Assembly: GCA_017165825.1 (NCBI GenBank)
Contig: CM029366.1
Location: 26,231,596-26,295,595 of the forward strand
Reading direction: 5' to 3'
DNA from: Hepsetus odoe
Lineage: Eukaryota; Chordata; Actinopteri; Characiformes; Hepsetidae
DNA length: 64,000 bases
Below the pieces are notes generated by a model. That model ran no database searches, had not been told where the DNA came from, and was given only the letters and a program-made list of their open reading frames with translations. The position numbers and the translations under genes were made by a program. Shown here piece by piece: positions 37,403-45,858 of this stretch. Numbering within the stretch: the stretch's first letter is position 1; the number at the start of each line of letters is the position of its first letter.

Positions 37403-37644
37403 TGTCTCACCTGTACAGTCTGCCGGTCGGGTATCCCGCTGTACACTGATATCTGTGGCATGGTTTGTCTGCTGCTGGTGGTGCTGCTGGCTGAGGTGGC
37501 ACTGCTGCTGCTGGGGGTGTTTGTTGTGTTAGGGGTGGTGGTGGCACTGCTGCTGGTGGTGGGGGGAGTATTGGTGTTGGTGGAGGAGCTGGAAGTGCCC
37601 GTGTTGCTGGCACTGGAGGCAGGAGGACCCTGCTCGCCCTCCAT
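17854..37644 (-). CDS. phc2: Polyhomeotic-like protein 2, Polycomb PRC1 subunit (spliced, 14 coding exons)
   Basis: This gene encodes a nuclear subunit of canonical PRC1, which keeps developmental genes silent. The SAM domain polymerises to compact chromatin. Fourteen exons join into 853 residues (human PHC2 is about 858), and every junction phase agrees. In order: a Ser/Thr-rich N-terminus; PQISVYSGIPDRQTVQ followed by the Gln-rich block QQALHRQPSTAAQYLQQMYA (about 64-131); QVARS-type and LIAPAYAQIQP blocks; HD1 (559-584, HVLTHIIEGFVIQEGAEPFP); FCS zinc finger with Cys644, Cys647, Cys663 and Cys667; the basic segment YNVGCSKRIGLFHPDR; and SAM (786-850) ending ARINMLKDS. The CELCG-VDFAYKF finger and MLKDS end point to PHC2 over PHC1 or PHC3. 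Which teleost duplicate (a or b) it is cannot be told here. Identification is from recalled family sequence. Confidence 0.95.
18913..19189 (-). CDS. phc2: phc2 coding exon 13 (linker and SAM start)
   Basis: This exon encodes residues 711-802 plus one base. A Ser/Pro-rich linker with SSPCSDISSYEEPPSPLSA (compare SSRCSDNSSYEEPLSP in human) leads into the SAM start PTKWNVQEVFEFIRSLP. The acceptor is CTCTACAG and the donor is CAG|GTGAGT. Confidence 0.95.
19538..20381 (+). mobile_element. Pogo/Tigger-like deletion derivative
   Basis: Terminal inverted repeats read CAGTGGTACCTTGACTTACG at the left and, inverted, CAGGGTGCCTTGACTTACG at the right. The interior has a broken N-terminal transposase trace from 19796, with a helix-turn-helix-like stretch (GVRVVNLAKQYEHSSSTIC) after frame breaks. 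It lies in the phc2 intron between exons 12 and 13. Confidence 0.65.
20537..20657 (-). CDS. phc2: phc2 coding exon 12 (basic segment)
   Basis: This 121-base exon encodes residues 671-710: YNVGCSKRIGLFHPDRTKTA, then a strongly basic run (RWKRRSHNRGRRS). It directly continues the zinc finger, as in human (YNVGCTKRVGLFHSDR). The acceptor is AAACTAG and the donor is CAG|GTTTGC. It is easily missed because the open frame is short. Confidence 0.93.
20762..20888 (-). CDS. phc2: phc2 coding exon 11 (FCS zinc finger)
   Basis: This exon encodes residues 629-669 with split codons at both ends. KLTCELCGWVDFAYKFKGSK is followed by RFCSMVCAKR, giving the four zinc ligands Cys644, Cys647, Cys663 and Cys667 of an FCS-type finger that binds RNA/nucleic acid. 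The acceptor is CTTCAG and the donor is AAG|GTAATA. Confidence 0.95.
20920..21172 (-). repeat. SINE-A copy
   Basis: Near full length, in the phc2 intron between exons 10 and 11. The tRNA-like head lies at the right end (CTTACCGCTAGGCCAC inverted gives the A-box). Confidence 0.75.
21298..21485 (+). repeat. SINE-A copy, internally deleted
   Basis: Head GGCCCAGGATCAGAAGGT and tail ACTTTTCACTTTCAC are present, but the middle (TTGCTCAAGG region) is gone. It sits close to the oppositely oriented copy at 20920. Confidence 0.65.
21950..22168 (+). repeat. SINE-A copy
   Basis: A-box-like TGTGGCCTGGGGGTTAGG begins the copy. The body has GTTGCCCTGAGGCAGC and the tail is CACTTTCACTTTCAC. Confidence 0.7.
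22488..22617 (-). CDS. phc2: phc2 coding exon 10
   Basis: This exon encodes residues 585-627 plus one base, starting VERPPVQSDSLKKAEQ and ending EAEEPAQQ. It is the acidic linker between HD1 and the zinc finger. The acceptor is CTTGCAG and the donor is AAG|GTGGGA. Confidence 0.9.
23059..23222 (-). CDS. phc2: phc2 coding exon 9 (HD1 domain; internal start Met541)
   Basis: This exon encodes residues 531-584, including the HD1 motif KPHVLTHIIEGFVIQEGAEP that contacts PRC1 partners. The acceptor GCGCGCAG lies in CpG-rich DNA. Met541 begins MTSGAESARA, which lines up with the MTSGNGNSAS start of the human short isoform. The donor is CCC|GTGAGT. Confidence 0.93.
23150..23300 (-). promoter_or_regulatory. 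phc2: Internal CpG promoter of phc2 (short isoform)
   Basis: A CpG-dense stretch (runs such as GCGCGCGCAG) in an AT-rich intron spans the acceptor and 5' half of exon 9. It holds a perfect RFX X-box (23253-23266) and a CRE-like TGACGTCA (23182-23189). It sits just upstream of Met541, the counterpart of the human short-isoform start. A transcript from here would encode HD1, zinc finger and SAM only (313 residues). Confidence 0.6.
23253..23266 (+). promoter_or_regulatory. RFX X-box
   Basis: GTTACCATAGCAAC fits the X-box consensus GTNRCC-N(0-3)-RGYAAC exactly. It lies 31 bases upstream of phc2 exon 9. Confidence 0.65.
23440..23635 (-). repeat. SINE-A copy
   Basis: The body (CACCGTGCAGCAGGGGAAAG, ACCTTGCTGAAGGGTACC) and B-box region are present. 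It lies just upstream of the internal phc2 promoter. Confidence 0.7.
23750..23832. repeat. Fragment of a hAT-like MITE end
   Basis: The string CATCATATTGTGCAGCCCCT with the preceding TATCACAATATTGATAAAT resembles the ends of hAT-type MITEs common in fish. Only one end is seen. Confidence 0.4.
25128..25385 (+). repeat. SINE-A copy
   Basis: Near complete, with an A-box region, the exact B-box GGTTCGAATCC, the body and a TCACTTTCGCC tail. Confidence 0.75.
25937..26102 (-). CDS. phc2: phc2 coding exon 8
   Basis: This exon encodes residues 475-529 plus one base. ASRLAQDNKDKPTSLVMREI is followed by a Thr/Pro-rich linker. It is poorly conserved in the family but phase-compatible on both sides. The acceptor is ATCTTAG and the donor is AAG|GTACAG. 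Confidence 0.8.
26431..26786 (-). CDS. phc2: phc2 coding exon 7
   Basis: This exon completes the split Ala and encodes residues up to 474. AYAQIQPQALIKQQPQQFVI follows LIAP exactly as in human PHC2 (LIAPAYAQLQP). The rest is Gln/Ser/Pro-rich, ending LQIQPAHSQ. The acceptor is TTCCCAG and the donor is CAG|GTATAC. Confidence 0.93.
27628..27885 (-). repeat. SINE-A copy
   Basis: Near complete, from tail GAAATGAAAGTGAC to the inverted head CTAGGCCACTGCTGCCC. Confidence 0.75.
30502..31487. mobile_element. Second Tigger-like non-autonomous element with a SINE inside
   Basis: It begins CAGTGGAAACTCTGGTCGTG. The right side, with TTTGATCGTAACCCGATTTG, matches the left inverted. A SINE-A copy is inserted at 31117-31376. 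No transposase survives. It lies in the phc2 intron between exons 6 and 7. Confidence 0.6.
31117..31376 (-). repeat. SINE-A copy inside a Tigger-like element
   Basis: Near complete, with an intact inverted head (CTAACCACTAGGTCACC). It is younger than the host transposon. Confidence 0.75.
31626..31835 (-). repeat. SINE-B: tRNA-like head fused to GATG-tailed RTE-like end, copy 1
   Basis: Read on the minus strand, a B-box-containing head and a GGTACCCTTGAGCAAGG body lead into a different 3' half. That half has CGACCCCGTTTGGGACAAG and ends in ATGGATGG repeats, like the 3' ends of fish RTE/Rex3-type LINEs. Confidence 0.65.
32167..32452 (-). CDS. phc2: phc2 coding exon 6
   Basis: This exon encodes residues 261-355 plus the first base of codon 356. 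It starts VQNLALRSQQ, as in other PHC proteins, and ends VTSSHPLIAP. The acceptor is TTTTTAG and the donor is CAG|GTAAGC. Confidence 0.93.
32453..32659 (-). other. phc2: Probable GC-AG intron of phc2
   Basis: The conserved junction (SASAQ|VQNLALRSQQ) requires a CAG|GCACGC donor. The other end is the normal TTTTTAG. The intron is 207 bases. Confidence 0.6.
32660..32809 (-). CDS. phc2: phc2 coding exon 5
   Basis: This exon encodes residues 211-260: AQQSNLVHVARSLGRAVPLS, then PQLILAPTATVTALQ. It resembles the NLLQVNRTLGRNVPL block of PHC1 and leads into the TATV block of PHC2. The acceptor is GTTCCAG. The best donor is CAG|GCACGC, a GC donor. A GT donor 12 bases downstream in the same phase would add QARMH-like residues. 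Confidence 0.85.
32912..33122 (+). repeat. SINE-A copy, diverged
   Basis: The head is GGCGATGGCCAAGTGGTAAG and the tail is GTCACTTTCACTTTCC. It is internally shortened and lies between phc2 exons 4 and 5. Confidence 0.65.
33621..33782 (-). CDS. phc2: phc2 coding exon 4
   Basis: This exon encodes residues 157-210 (54 codons, phase 0). It contains AQLISRAQSVNSA, GISQQAVLLGN and LTASQAQMYLRAQM, all conserved PHC2 blocks. The acceptor is CTTATAG and the donor is ATG|GTGAGC. Confidence 0.95.
34165..34239 (-). CDS. phc2: phc2 coding exon 3 (75-nt, cassette-sized)
   Basis: This exon encodes residues 132-156, ASIAAGRQNSTQNGSSSSQS followed by GSQTT. It is phase 0 at both ends, so skipping would keep the frame. 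The acceptor AAATTTTCAG is preceded by a long (CT)n tract; the donor is ACG|GTGAGT. Confidence 0.9.
34254..34297 (-). repeat. (CT)n tract before phc2 exon 3
   Basis: About 40 bases of alternating GA on the plus strand read as (CU)n in the transcript. The tract ends about 14 bases before the acceptor and acts as, or extends, its pyrimidine tract. Confidence 0.9.
34485..34643 (-). CDS. phc2: phc2 coding exon 2 (Gln-rich)
   Basis: This exon encodes residues 79-131 (53 codons, phase 0). VIQQALHRQPSTAAQYLQQM and the glutamine-rich sequence after it are nearly identical to mammalian PHC2. The acceptor is CCTATAG and the donor is CAG|GTAGGC. Confidence 0.95.
35424..35436 (-). promoter_or_regulatory. 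RFX X-box (intronic)
   Basis: On the minus strand the sequence is GTTACCTAGCAAC, two exact half sites with a one-base spacer. It is in the intron between phc2 coding exons 1 and 2. Confidence 0.55.
35939..35998 (+). promoter_or_regulatory. DR1 nuclear-receptor site next to an X-box-like site
   Basis: AGGTCAAAGGTCA (35939-35951) is a perfect DR1 of the HNF4/RXR/COUP-TF type. It is followed at 35985-35998 by GTAACCACAGTAAC, which fits the X-box consensus. A candidate intronic enhancer. Confidence 0.45.
36521..36772 (+). repeat. SINE-A copy containing a perfect palindrome
   Basis: It has a complete A-box (GGTGGCCTAGTGGTTCGG) and a CTTTCACTTTCACTT tail. The middle carries a 33-base palindrome at 36639-36671 that other copies lack. 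Confidence 0.75.
36639..36671. repeat. 33-base perfect inverted repeat
   Basis: Sixteen-base arms (ATATTGAACGTGCTCC and its complement) flank a single C. The right arm matches the normal SINE-A body, and the left arm is an inverted copy of it. Confidence 0.9.
37362..37399 (-). repeat. (CA)n tract after phc2 exon 1
   Basis: A GT repeat on the plus strand, read as CA in the transcript, begins 11 bases after the exon 1 donor. Confidence 0.9.
37411..37644 (-). CDS. phc2: phc2 coding exon 1 (canonical start)
   Basis: This exon encodes residues 1-78. The ATG context is GGCACCATGG, a strong Kozak match. MEGEQGPPASSAS aligns with the human start MENELPVPHTSSSA. A Ser/Thr/Asn/Pro-rich stretch follows, then PQISVYSGIPDRQTVQ. 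The donor is CAG|GTGAGA, and a CA repeat begins 11 bases into the intron. The exon extends upstream to the acceptor at 37705 (CTCTTTAG). Confidence 0.93.
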
Positions 37645-37705
37645 GGTGCCGCCCCGAAGCCTCACCTTCAACCCACGACTGCTCCGCTGGCACACTCTGC
37701 GCAAG

Positions 37706-40700
37706 CTAAAGAGAAAGGAAGGCGGAGACGGGATGAGGAAACTGGTTTGAAATTCATTTCAGTCAGTGTCTGCTACACACTTAAATAAACCACAATAAAA
37801 TAAATCACCCTTTTGCAACATGCGGCTTAATCAACTGTGTCGAATCTAATAAGAGACCACAGAGACTCATCTGCCAACGGTACACCGATGAAGGGCTCAT
37901 TTTACTAATACATTTTTACTCAAATGGAGAATTTCAGTTGGTCAGGTTTAACTGGTAAAAAGCTCCCTAAAGCAGTTTTACTTGAATCTGATTTTCAGAA
38001 AATAGCAGGACCATTTAAAAAGGTTCCTATGTGTCACTGGTTTAGAGTTCACAGGTTGATGTAGCCTTTATTAATCACCACTGCTTGGACATTTCTGTAA
38101 TACTAAAGCTAGAATGAGCATTTCCAGACTATTCCATGTCATTTTAAAGTCTCTCACATATTAAGCTTAACATTTTAAACAAACATCTGTCACCATGTGG
38201 AGTGGAGAAATGGCAGAACCTGATTTGATTTTTTTTCTGCTAAAATGGCAAAAATGGTGTTGAACCTCTGGATCGTTAATCTGATTTAAACTGCCAGCAT
38301 AAAAAGAGGAAAGAAATGGGGAAATCTAAAAATGCATGCCTGTTCTATGGAGCAAAAGACTTCCTTGCATTCTTTGCCCTTTTTTATGATTCTTTTCAAA
38401 GAAAAAGGCTAATATTGAAAGGGGGGTTATAGAATAAACATTTCCTTCCAAAGTCTCACATTCCTACAACAATTGAACAGCCCTCACACAGATTTCGGCT
38501 TTAAACTTGCTCAACACAGATTTCGGCTTTAAACTTGCTCAATTGTTGGCCTTTGCCTTGCAGTGCCAGTCAAGGTGCAAACAATGCCAACTCAGTGTCA
38601 TAACTTTGCAAATTTTAGGAATTTATATATATATAATTATCATGTTAGGCACTTTGTTGTTTTGATTAGAGCCGCAAGAAACAGATCTATGTCAGATGAA
38701 TATGACTCCACTGATGGGGAGATATTTCAAAGTCACTCTCACCACCCCAACAATAGCCATATAATCATAGCTAATCAAGGGTAATGGATGGGAAGTGGCC
38801 ACTTGGACTGAAGGGTCATCTATCTTAGACAAAATCGCTACACAAACACAGACACAAACACACACACACACTGGCTTAAGTTCACTATTCTGTTAATAGA
38901 ATTGTGCACGTCCCCAGCCCCCTGGAGAGAAGCCCAGACCTGGAGGTTAAGAGCATGAGGAAAGAGGGGTAGAAAGACCGGGGAAAACTGAGGAACATTG
39001 AGCTGCTTCTGTTACACTCATTTGCTTACACCCACACACACCCACACACACCAACACACCCACACGAACACATACATACGCACACATGCACACACAAAAG
39101 CTACAGCCCCCACACTGCTTACCTGAACCCCACAACTCCCCAACTCTCCACCAGCACTCCTGCATCTGTACCATTACATCCTCTGCACTCTCAGTCTGTC
39201 AATCATTATTTTTTTTGGCCCAAACAAATTATCATCCATATCTGCCGTTTAACTAGGACATGACATGGGGCAGAGTTGCTGTATGGCTCATTCCCTGCAG
39301 ACAATTTTCTATTCTATGAAGAGTTAATGAATTATAGGCTTGGTAATTAGGTGCTCTAAATATAAGCGCTGGGTCTCATTATTGCACATGGGTGAGAATA
39401 CATCAGGGAAATCAGACTTGCAGGATGATTTGAATATTGCTATTGTCAGATAAGAAATAGTGAGAGAGACATTAAGACAGCTAGACCATTTTAGCCTCCT
39501 CCAATAATGCCTCATCACTGTGGTGATGGAGAAAGTGTTTGAAATAAATGACTTTACCATCATAATCTGCACCTGTATCATCATTCATTTAAAGGGAATA
39601 CAATTATAATCTAGCATTTTGTCCAGAACATTCAGCGTTGATATAAAGCAATTCCAAACAACTTTTTCTGACAGCCTGGTTATTTTTTTAAGCCTGTATA
39701 ATAAATAAGAAAATCAAACATCCAAGTCCCATCAAAAACCAGCGCTGTCATCCACAAAGCTGACCCATAGACCTGAATCTAAAAATATCTCGGTCTGTAA
39801 TATTCAACATGAATATCTGTTGGGCTTGTCTTTAGAGTTTGAATGGGTTGCTTTGAGAGGCAAACAGTCATTCTGAATTGATCTCCCACAGCTTTCCTCC
39901 TTCTCTTTCTGTGGGTGTCAGAGTAGCAACAGATCTGCTAAGTCAATTCCAGGGAATGGAGAAAAAAAAATGCTGTGTGATGGCCAGGTTGCCAAAGAAG
40001 TGTATAAGGAGGGTGGCATGGAAAAGAAGAGAACAACAACTGTCAAACACAGATTAAAAACAGAGGCAAACTAAAAAGGATGTGAGGGTTAAAAAAGGGC
40101 CAGAGGAACAGATAGATGGAGAGCAGACAGGCAGATGAATATGGATGGTAGGAAAAGGACAGGAGAGAAAGAGCTAAAATAAAAACCTTGAGTTTCCGCT
40201 CAAGCATTGGGTCAAGTCTTAAGATAAAGTGCAGTGTCAATGGTAATGTCCCATAACAGAAATAGTTTGTAAAAATAGATTCAAACCCTTAAATGGTTTA
40301 AATCATCAGCTACCAGGGACTCCAGTGCCTCCTTCTCAGGATAACATTGAAAAAACATAAAATGCTGAATTTTCTTCATCATATAGTTAACTTACATATG
40401 GGAAAGTTTGTAGGAATTAAAAGTTGAAAAAAAAAAGTTAATGTCAATGTTAATCAGCGATATTGCATAGTAGTTCAAATGGAATTACTAAGCAATTTAC
40501 AACAGTTACTGGAAAATAACTCAAATAAGACTAAATTAATCCTGAGTCTAGACTAAATATAATTTTTAATGGTGAAATACCACTGGCATTGTAGTTAAAT
40601 CCAAGATAATGTTTAATCCAAGTACCAAAAAAAAAGAAAAACTGATGATTTAGTGGTCAACCACTACTGCTGTCGCAACTACATTTAATCCATCACTTAC

Positions 40701-40925
40701 GCAGAAAAGGAGGTTTAAATGATGAAATACCACCAAAATTACAATTTAGCCAAAAACTCCATTGTGGCCACATAGTTTAAGAGGTTAAATCTTGGGTCTG
40801 GAAAGCCAGACCAGACAAGCATATTTTATAGAGATGTTAAGATTTTGCCAGAGAGAGAGGGAGAAGGGAAGAGAGAGAAGGGGAGGAAAAGAGGGTTCCT
40901 CTGCTAGACTAACCCCGGCTCCTAC
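37706..40925 (-). other. phc2: phc2 5' UTR intron
   Basis: AT-rich sequence with the 28-base duplication and a CA-rich patch near 39030-39100. No gene is seen. Confidence 0.6.
38487..38542 (+). repeat. Perfect 28-base tandem duplication
   Basis: Two identical adjacent units begin CACAGATTTCGGCTTTAAAC and end TTGCTCAA. The location is the phc2 first intron. Confidence 0.9.
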
Positions 40926-41180
40926 CTCTTCTGCGGGGCAGTGTGAGCTCCTGTCGGCCCCGTGCTGAGCCCCATCCCCCGGGACCCTACCGCTTCTTTG
41001 TCTGACGCGTGTGAGTGTGTGAGTGTGTATCCCGGTCCTGCCTCCTAGCAGCGCGCCCGCCGTCTCAGCCAACTCAGGCGCTCTCACACTCTCACACACA
41101 GGCATACACACATTAGCCACACACACACTTGCAAACCCTCTCTGCCTCTTTCCACCCCGATTATGTGGTCTCCTAGCGAC
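40926..41180 (-). other. phc2: Probable 5' leader exon of phc2
   Basis: A donor (AAGAG|GTAGGAG) ends an exon at 40926 in CpG-rich DNA upstream of the phc2 acceptor at 37705. The 5' limit is uncertain. An ATG at 40975-40973 stays open and, once spliced, is in frame with the canonical Met at 37644. Confidence 0.6.
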
Positions 41181-41230
41181 AGCCAACAGGGGGGTGCCTT
41201 TCGGAATCCCAACGCAGAGCTGTGTACTGA
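40930..41230 (-). promoter_or_regulatory. phc2: Main CpG promoter of phc2 (probable)
   Basis: The region is CpG- and GC-rich around 40930-41060 and 41160-41220, and overlaps the leader exon. Imperfect RFX-like sequence (GTCTCCTAGCGAC) lies at 41169. The start site is inferred. Confidence 0.5.
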
Positions 41231-44200
41231 TTGGACGATTGAGTATCCACTAATGAAGACGATGGTAATGAATTTTTATCCTCTTCCATAAGCATTACAA
41301 ACCTCCCCCATCCCCCAGCCCCCACCCATATAACCATCACTAGAAAATTCACTGGAACTGGAATAGAGAGTGGGTGCTGCCAAAATACAGGAAGAAGGCC
41401 CGCTCATAGTAAATATGATCCCTGTCCTGTATTTAATGTCCTGCATTCTCTATTGAATCTGGGAATCCATTCATTTGAGAGGCTGTGGTATTTAACAGAC
41501 AACAGGAAGGTGCTAACATAAAAGATTTCAAATGAAAGGACATTTACAAGGTCATACCTATTTGACTGGTCTGTTTAATTAAGCATTTCCATGTTAATTA
41601 GTGCTCTTGTAAGTTTTTTGTAAATGATTTCTGCCATCAATTACATAAATGTGCTGTGTCCATGAAAAAAAAGGGACTTTCCTGAGGTTGGAAGGTTATT
41701 ATATTTTTTTCCCCACTTTTCAACATCTGTAGCACCTTAGAATACTCAGCAATAGTGGTCACTTTGGAGGAAGCACCTCAAATTTGAAAAAAATAAACAC
41801 AAGCGCCTCCCTGAGCCTCAATGAAGGAAAAATGAACTTATTATCAAACCTGCTTAATTAAGCCACAAATTTCCTATGTGTTGCATCTGATAGGGGGTAT
41901 GGCAGCCTGTCTGAAATGGATTTCCCTTATATGTGAGTAAAATATCATATTGATTGCGGTCAGGCAGGCAGGAACGTCATTGATTGCGCTCCGCTTATTA
42001 GCATATAGATTAGCTGCTGGTGGGGGCCGATAAATTAGAGCGGAGGACCGTGGAAAGCAGGATGGAGGGAGGGAGCACATCACGGAGAGAGAAAAAAGGA
42101 GAGAGATGAGGAGAGAGTAATAGAAAAAAGGGATGGACAGATAGATGGACAGGTAGTGGGACAGGCACAAATGAATAGCCAGATGTGGGCATAAGCAGAC
42201 AGAGGAAGATTTATTGGTCAAGTGTAGAGTGCAATGAGAGCTGCGATAAATAGCTTATAATGACTGGACAGGGAGAGGAGGATGAAGGAATACATGAATA
42301 AAAATGAAGCCGAAAAGAGTTATTTGGTGCAGTGCCATAGTAGAACCACCTAGGGTTCCATAAAGAACCTTTCCATACATGTTTGGGGGTGAACAGGATG
42401 CCTGATAGAATAAGGAGTGGACAGAGAGAGAGGGATACAGAAAAACTCTGTTAGAGGGGGAGGTGGAGAAATACACTATAAAAAAGATCATCTCTAAAGG
42501 GCTCCTTAATGTAATACCATTAACCGAACACTTTTGAGTTCCCTGAAGAATCTTTATACCTAGTTTTAAAGGAAGAAATTTGAGACACAAGTCTAAATGT
42601 TTCCTAGAAGTGTACATCCAAGCAAAAAAAATGTTTAAATCATTTTCCTAAAGTAGTGAAATAGCTTAATAGAACAGAGAAAAAAAAATGCAGACAGAGA
42701 CAGGAAGTGACCAGAGGAGAGAGGGAGAGACAGAGAGAGGAAAGAGGGTCAAAAGGTAGCATAGTTTAAAGTGATGGAAGGACAGAGATAGAAGGCTATA
42801 GAGGCACTGAGATGAGGCTGTAGGATGAGATGGGATGGGGGGAGTACTATCTGTCTGCTGTGGGTTTGATCCACATTAGTTACCCACTCAGCCAGTCAGT
42901 GGGAAGTGAGTGGGGGCAGGGCTTACAAGCGAGGATGGACAGATACAGGAGGAGAAATAAAGATAGAGCGGGCAGCATAGAAAACAGAGACGGGAGTGGA
43001 AAGGACATCCGGTCTTTGTGATTTTCACCATCCAAATTTGTTGTCTTTAAACTGAAAGAATGGTTGCTCGTGTTTGAGTTACAGTAAAGGTTCCTTTATA
43101 GTTCTTTGCTTGGACATGAGGTTCTAGAAAAGGGATATTGCATGGGTGTTTAAACCCCTAGAACTATGAAGCTTATTATCTAGTTATTAATCATAAGATG
43201 CAGTCTTCAGTAGCTTCTTTACTTATTAACTGCTATCAAACTAATAATAGGTAATGGAAGCTCTCAAGATTACAAAAAATAGCAACCACTGAAGGGTTCT
43301 TCAAGGCAGTTCGTCTCAAACTGGTCTTCAAACAACCCCCACATACTGCTTGATTTCTATGTTGGGAGTGGGGATCGACAGTCTGGGGTCTCTGTATAGA
43401 AGATTGAGAACCAATCTTGGTGCCTTCATTTTAGTTAACTGAGTTTATAATCAATTAACACCATAAATTATGCAGCATGAGAAAACTATAGGAACCATAT
43501 CAGCCCAATTCCGATTTGTCTGAACGGCTGTTGCATAAGATCATCATAAAGCACCACAGAGCAGTTTTGTAATGAACATAGCATTTCTCCACATTTAACA
43601 CAGTTGACCCCCATAATCGGCTAGATGTTATAAACCAAATGTTACAGCTGTAATTGACATGTTTATTTTACATATACAGTCAATGCCCTATCATAACACA
43701 TTCGAAAGTACATTCATTTGTGGTCTCTGCTTTGTTGCTGGTGGTGCAGTAAACTGATTAGAACGATGTGATGTTTATTTGTTTATTTGCTTAATGATGA
43801 AAGCCTATGCTGAGTTCGTTGCCCACATTCACAGCCAAGACAACCTGCTCAGTGACTCAGATCCAATCCAATCCTGATCTTCAAATCTGTAATTTTATAT
43901 CTATATTTACCATAAAAGAGAACGCTTCCTGAAATGGCCTGCTCACATCCTAATCAGTAAAATGACATGAATGATCAATGTGTGTCATGAACAACAGCAA
44001 AAACCTGAACGAGCACAAGACTTTAGCTCTGAGATGTTCATGACTGGGGGGTTAAAAATAAGCCAGGTGCTTTAAAGCCACAGCATTTGCTAGCAGAAAC
44101 CTCAATTAATACGTGCAAGTGCAGATCGGGTTTGTATATCCAGACTGCTCTGAAAAGATCTGATCTGAGTCACACTAAGGCAAATACACTATATATACTA

Positions 44201-44333
44201 TATATATATATAAATATACTAAGGTATAATAGAGCCTTCAGCCAGGTGGTGTTGCCTTTGAATCATCCCTGCAACATTCAATGAGCACCACTGAGCATGC
44301 ATGCTACAAACACATCGGATCAGCTGAAATGAA

Positions 44334-44584
44334 AAAGTGAAAGTGACTATTCTTGTCATTGTGAAACAAAGCAAAGCAGTGAGTCACAATGAAAATCAAC
44401 CTCTGCATTTAACCCATACATACACACACGTGCAGTTGGAGGCAGCTATTGAAAGTGCCCGGGGAGCAGTGATGGGGACGGTCCCTTACTCAAGGGTACC
44501 TCAGGGCAACCTACTGGTCTGGAATTCGAACCCACGACCTTCTGTTCCTGGGGTCAACTCCCTAACCACTAGGCCACTGCTGCC
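44334..44584 (-). repeat. SINE-A copy
   Basis: Near complete. The inverted head CTAACCACTAGGCCACTGC preserves an A-box, and the B-box is GGGTTCGAATTCC when read inverted. Confidence 0.75.
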
Positions 44585-44799
44585 TCAACTCTGCCCATAG
44601 CGCCTAGCTCACTTAATGCTTATTTATAAAGAGCAGGTTGCACAGCAGCCTTGACTTGGAGAAGCATGATGCGTTAATCCTGTATTAACATTGCATGGAT
44701 ACTCAGGAACTACAATGATGTTGTCTGAAAGGGGTAGCATACTGAACCACAGAGAGCTCAAAAAAATAAAAAGTGTCAGTGGCCTCTTTCAGCAGGTTA

Positions 44800-45016
44800 A
44801 TTCACTCTCACGCTGCAAAAATTGTTCAGCAGTGATTTGAGAAACACTGGGAAACTAATTCCCCCAGATCTCAATCTAATAATTTACAGGACTCAAGGAG
44901 TCTGCAGCTAAACTCATGGTGCCAGAGATCACCTTCAGAGGTGAGCAATTATTTCAGTAGAAATGGGACCTACACAATATTTTGGATGGTTTTAATGTTA
45001 TGGCTGAGCAGTGTAG
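44800..45016. mobile_element. Tc1/mariner-like 3' remnant
   Basis: The end GGTTTTAATGTTATGGCTGA, with GGGACCTACACAATATT before it, matches a DNA-transposon end widespread in fish. The preceding sequence looks like decayed transposase. The left end is missing and the family assignment is tentative. Confidence 0.5.
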
Positions 45017-45609
45017 GTTTAAATACATTGTGGGCTTAAATTCCGCCTTCATACAAAACATAGTGGCCACTAATACAGATTCAGGTGCACGACACTTGCT
45101 GAACCGCTGCTACTCTGGCAGCTCATTCTTGACTTTTAAATGAGCATTAGGGTAATTAGGCAGCAATGCACATGCATGGCCAGTGTCCCTGTATCTTTTT
45201 TTGCCCCTGGCCCCTGAGGCCTAGTTAATTGGTATCCCTCTGCTGCTTCACTCAGTAGGCGTGGAGTTTATACAGCCGCAGACATGCGCTCCCAAGTGTC
45301 TGTGAGGGTCTCGGGGGAGACAGAGATCAATGCATGGGAGCTGGATGAAGTCTGGATGTGAAGGCCATGAATAAAGTATACCATGAGTTGGGTTACCTGG
45401 GGCCTCCTCATTTTTATTAATGGGGATTTGATTATAACAGCCAGTAATGAGATCCTCTGGACCCCAAACCTGATGTAAGGATTACAGAGATGGGTGCAAT
45501 TATGGTTTATAGGCCAAATGGACTTAGAAGGATAGCAAAGGAAACTAAAAGTATTATATTTACACTGTACAATGTATACTTGCTGAAATGTGAATATAAA
45601 AAAAGCTTT

Positions 45610-45858
45610 AAAAATGTCTGTTTTGTCATTGTGTATGTGCAGCACAACACTTGGTGAACCACAACAAAATGCTAATTTGCATTTAACTAATCTACCCAAA
45701 GTGAGCTGTGGGAAGCCAAATCCAGCACCCAGGGAGCAGTGCTGGTGGACAGTACCTTGCTCATGGGTACTTTAGGGTAACCTTCTAACCTTCCGGGACT
45801 CAAACATATGACCTTCCTATCATGGGGCTTAGTCTGCATTAGGACACTGCTGCCCCCT
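45610..45858 (-). repeat. SINE-A copy, strongly diverged
   Basis: It is recognised by GTACCTTGCTCATGGGTAC, CCCAGGGAGCAGTG and the head GACACTGCTGCCCCC. Confidence 0.65.

Larger units (their letters stand above)
34644..37410 (-). other. phc2: phc2 intron between coding exons 1 and 2
   Basis: It contains the intronic X-boxes and DR1 (35.4-36.0 kb) and a SINE-A copy. The 35.36-36.03 kb part is richer in GC than its surroundings and is the best enhancer candidate. Confidence 0.65.

Noticed and set aside
37364..37750. Long plus-strand frame opposite phc2 exon 1
   Set aside because: It is the complement of a Ser/Thr-rich coding exon plus a GT repeat, giving an artificial Leu/Val-rich reading.
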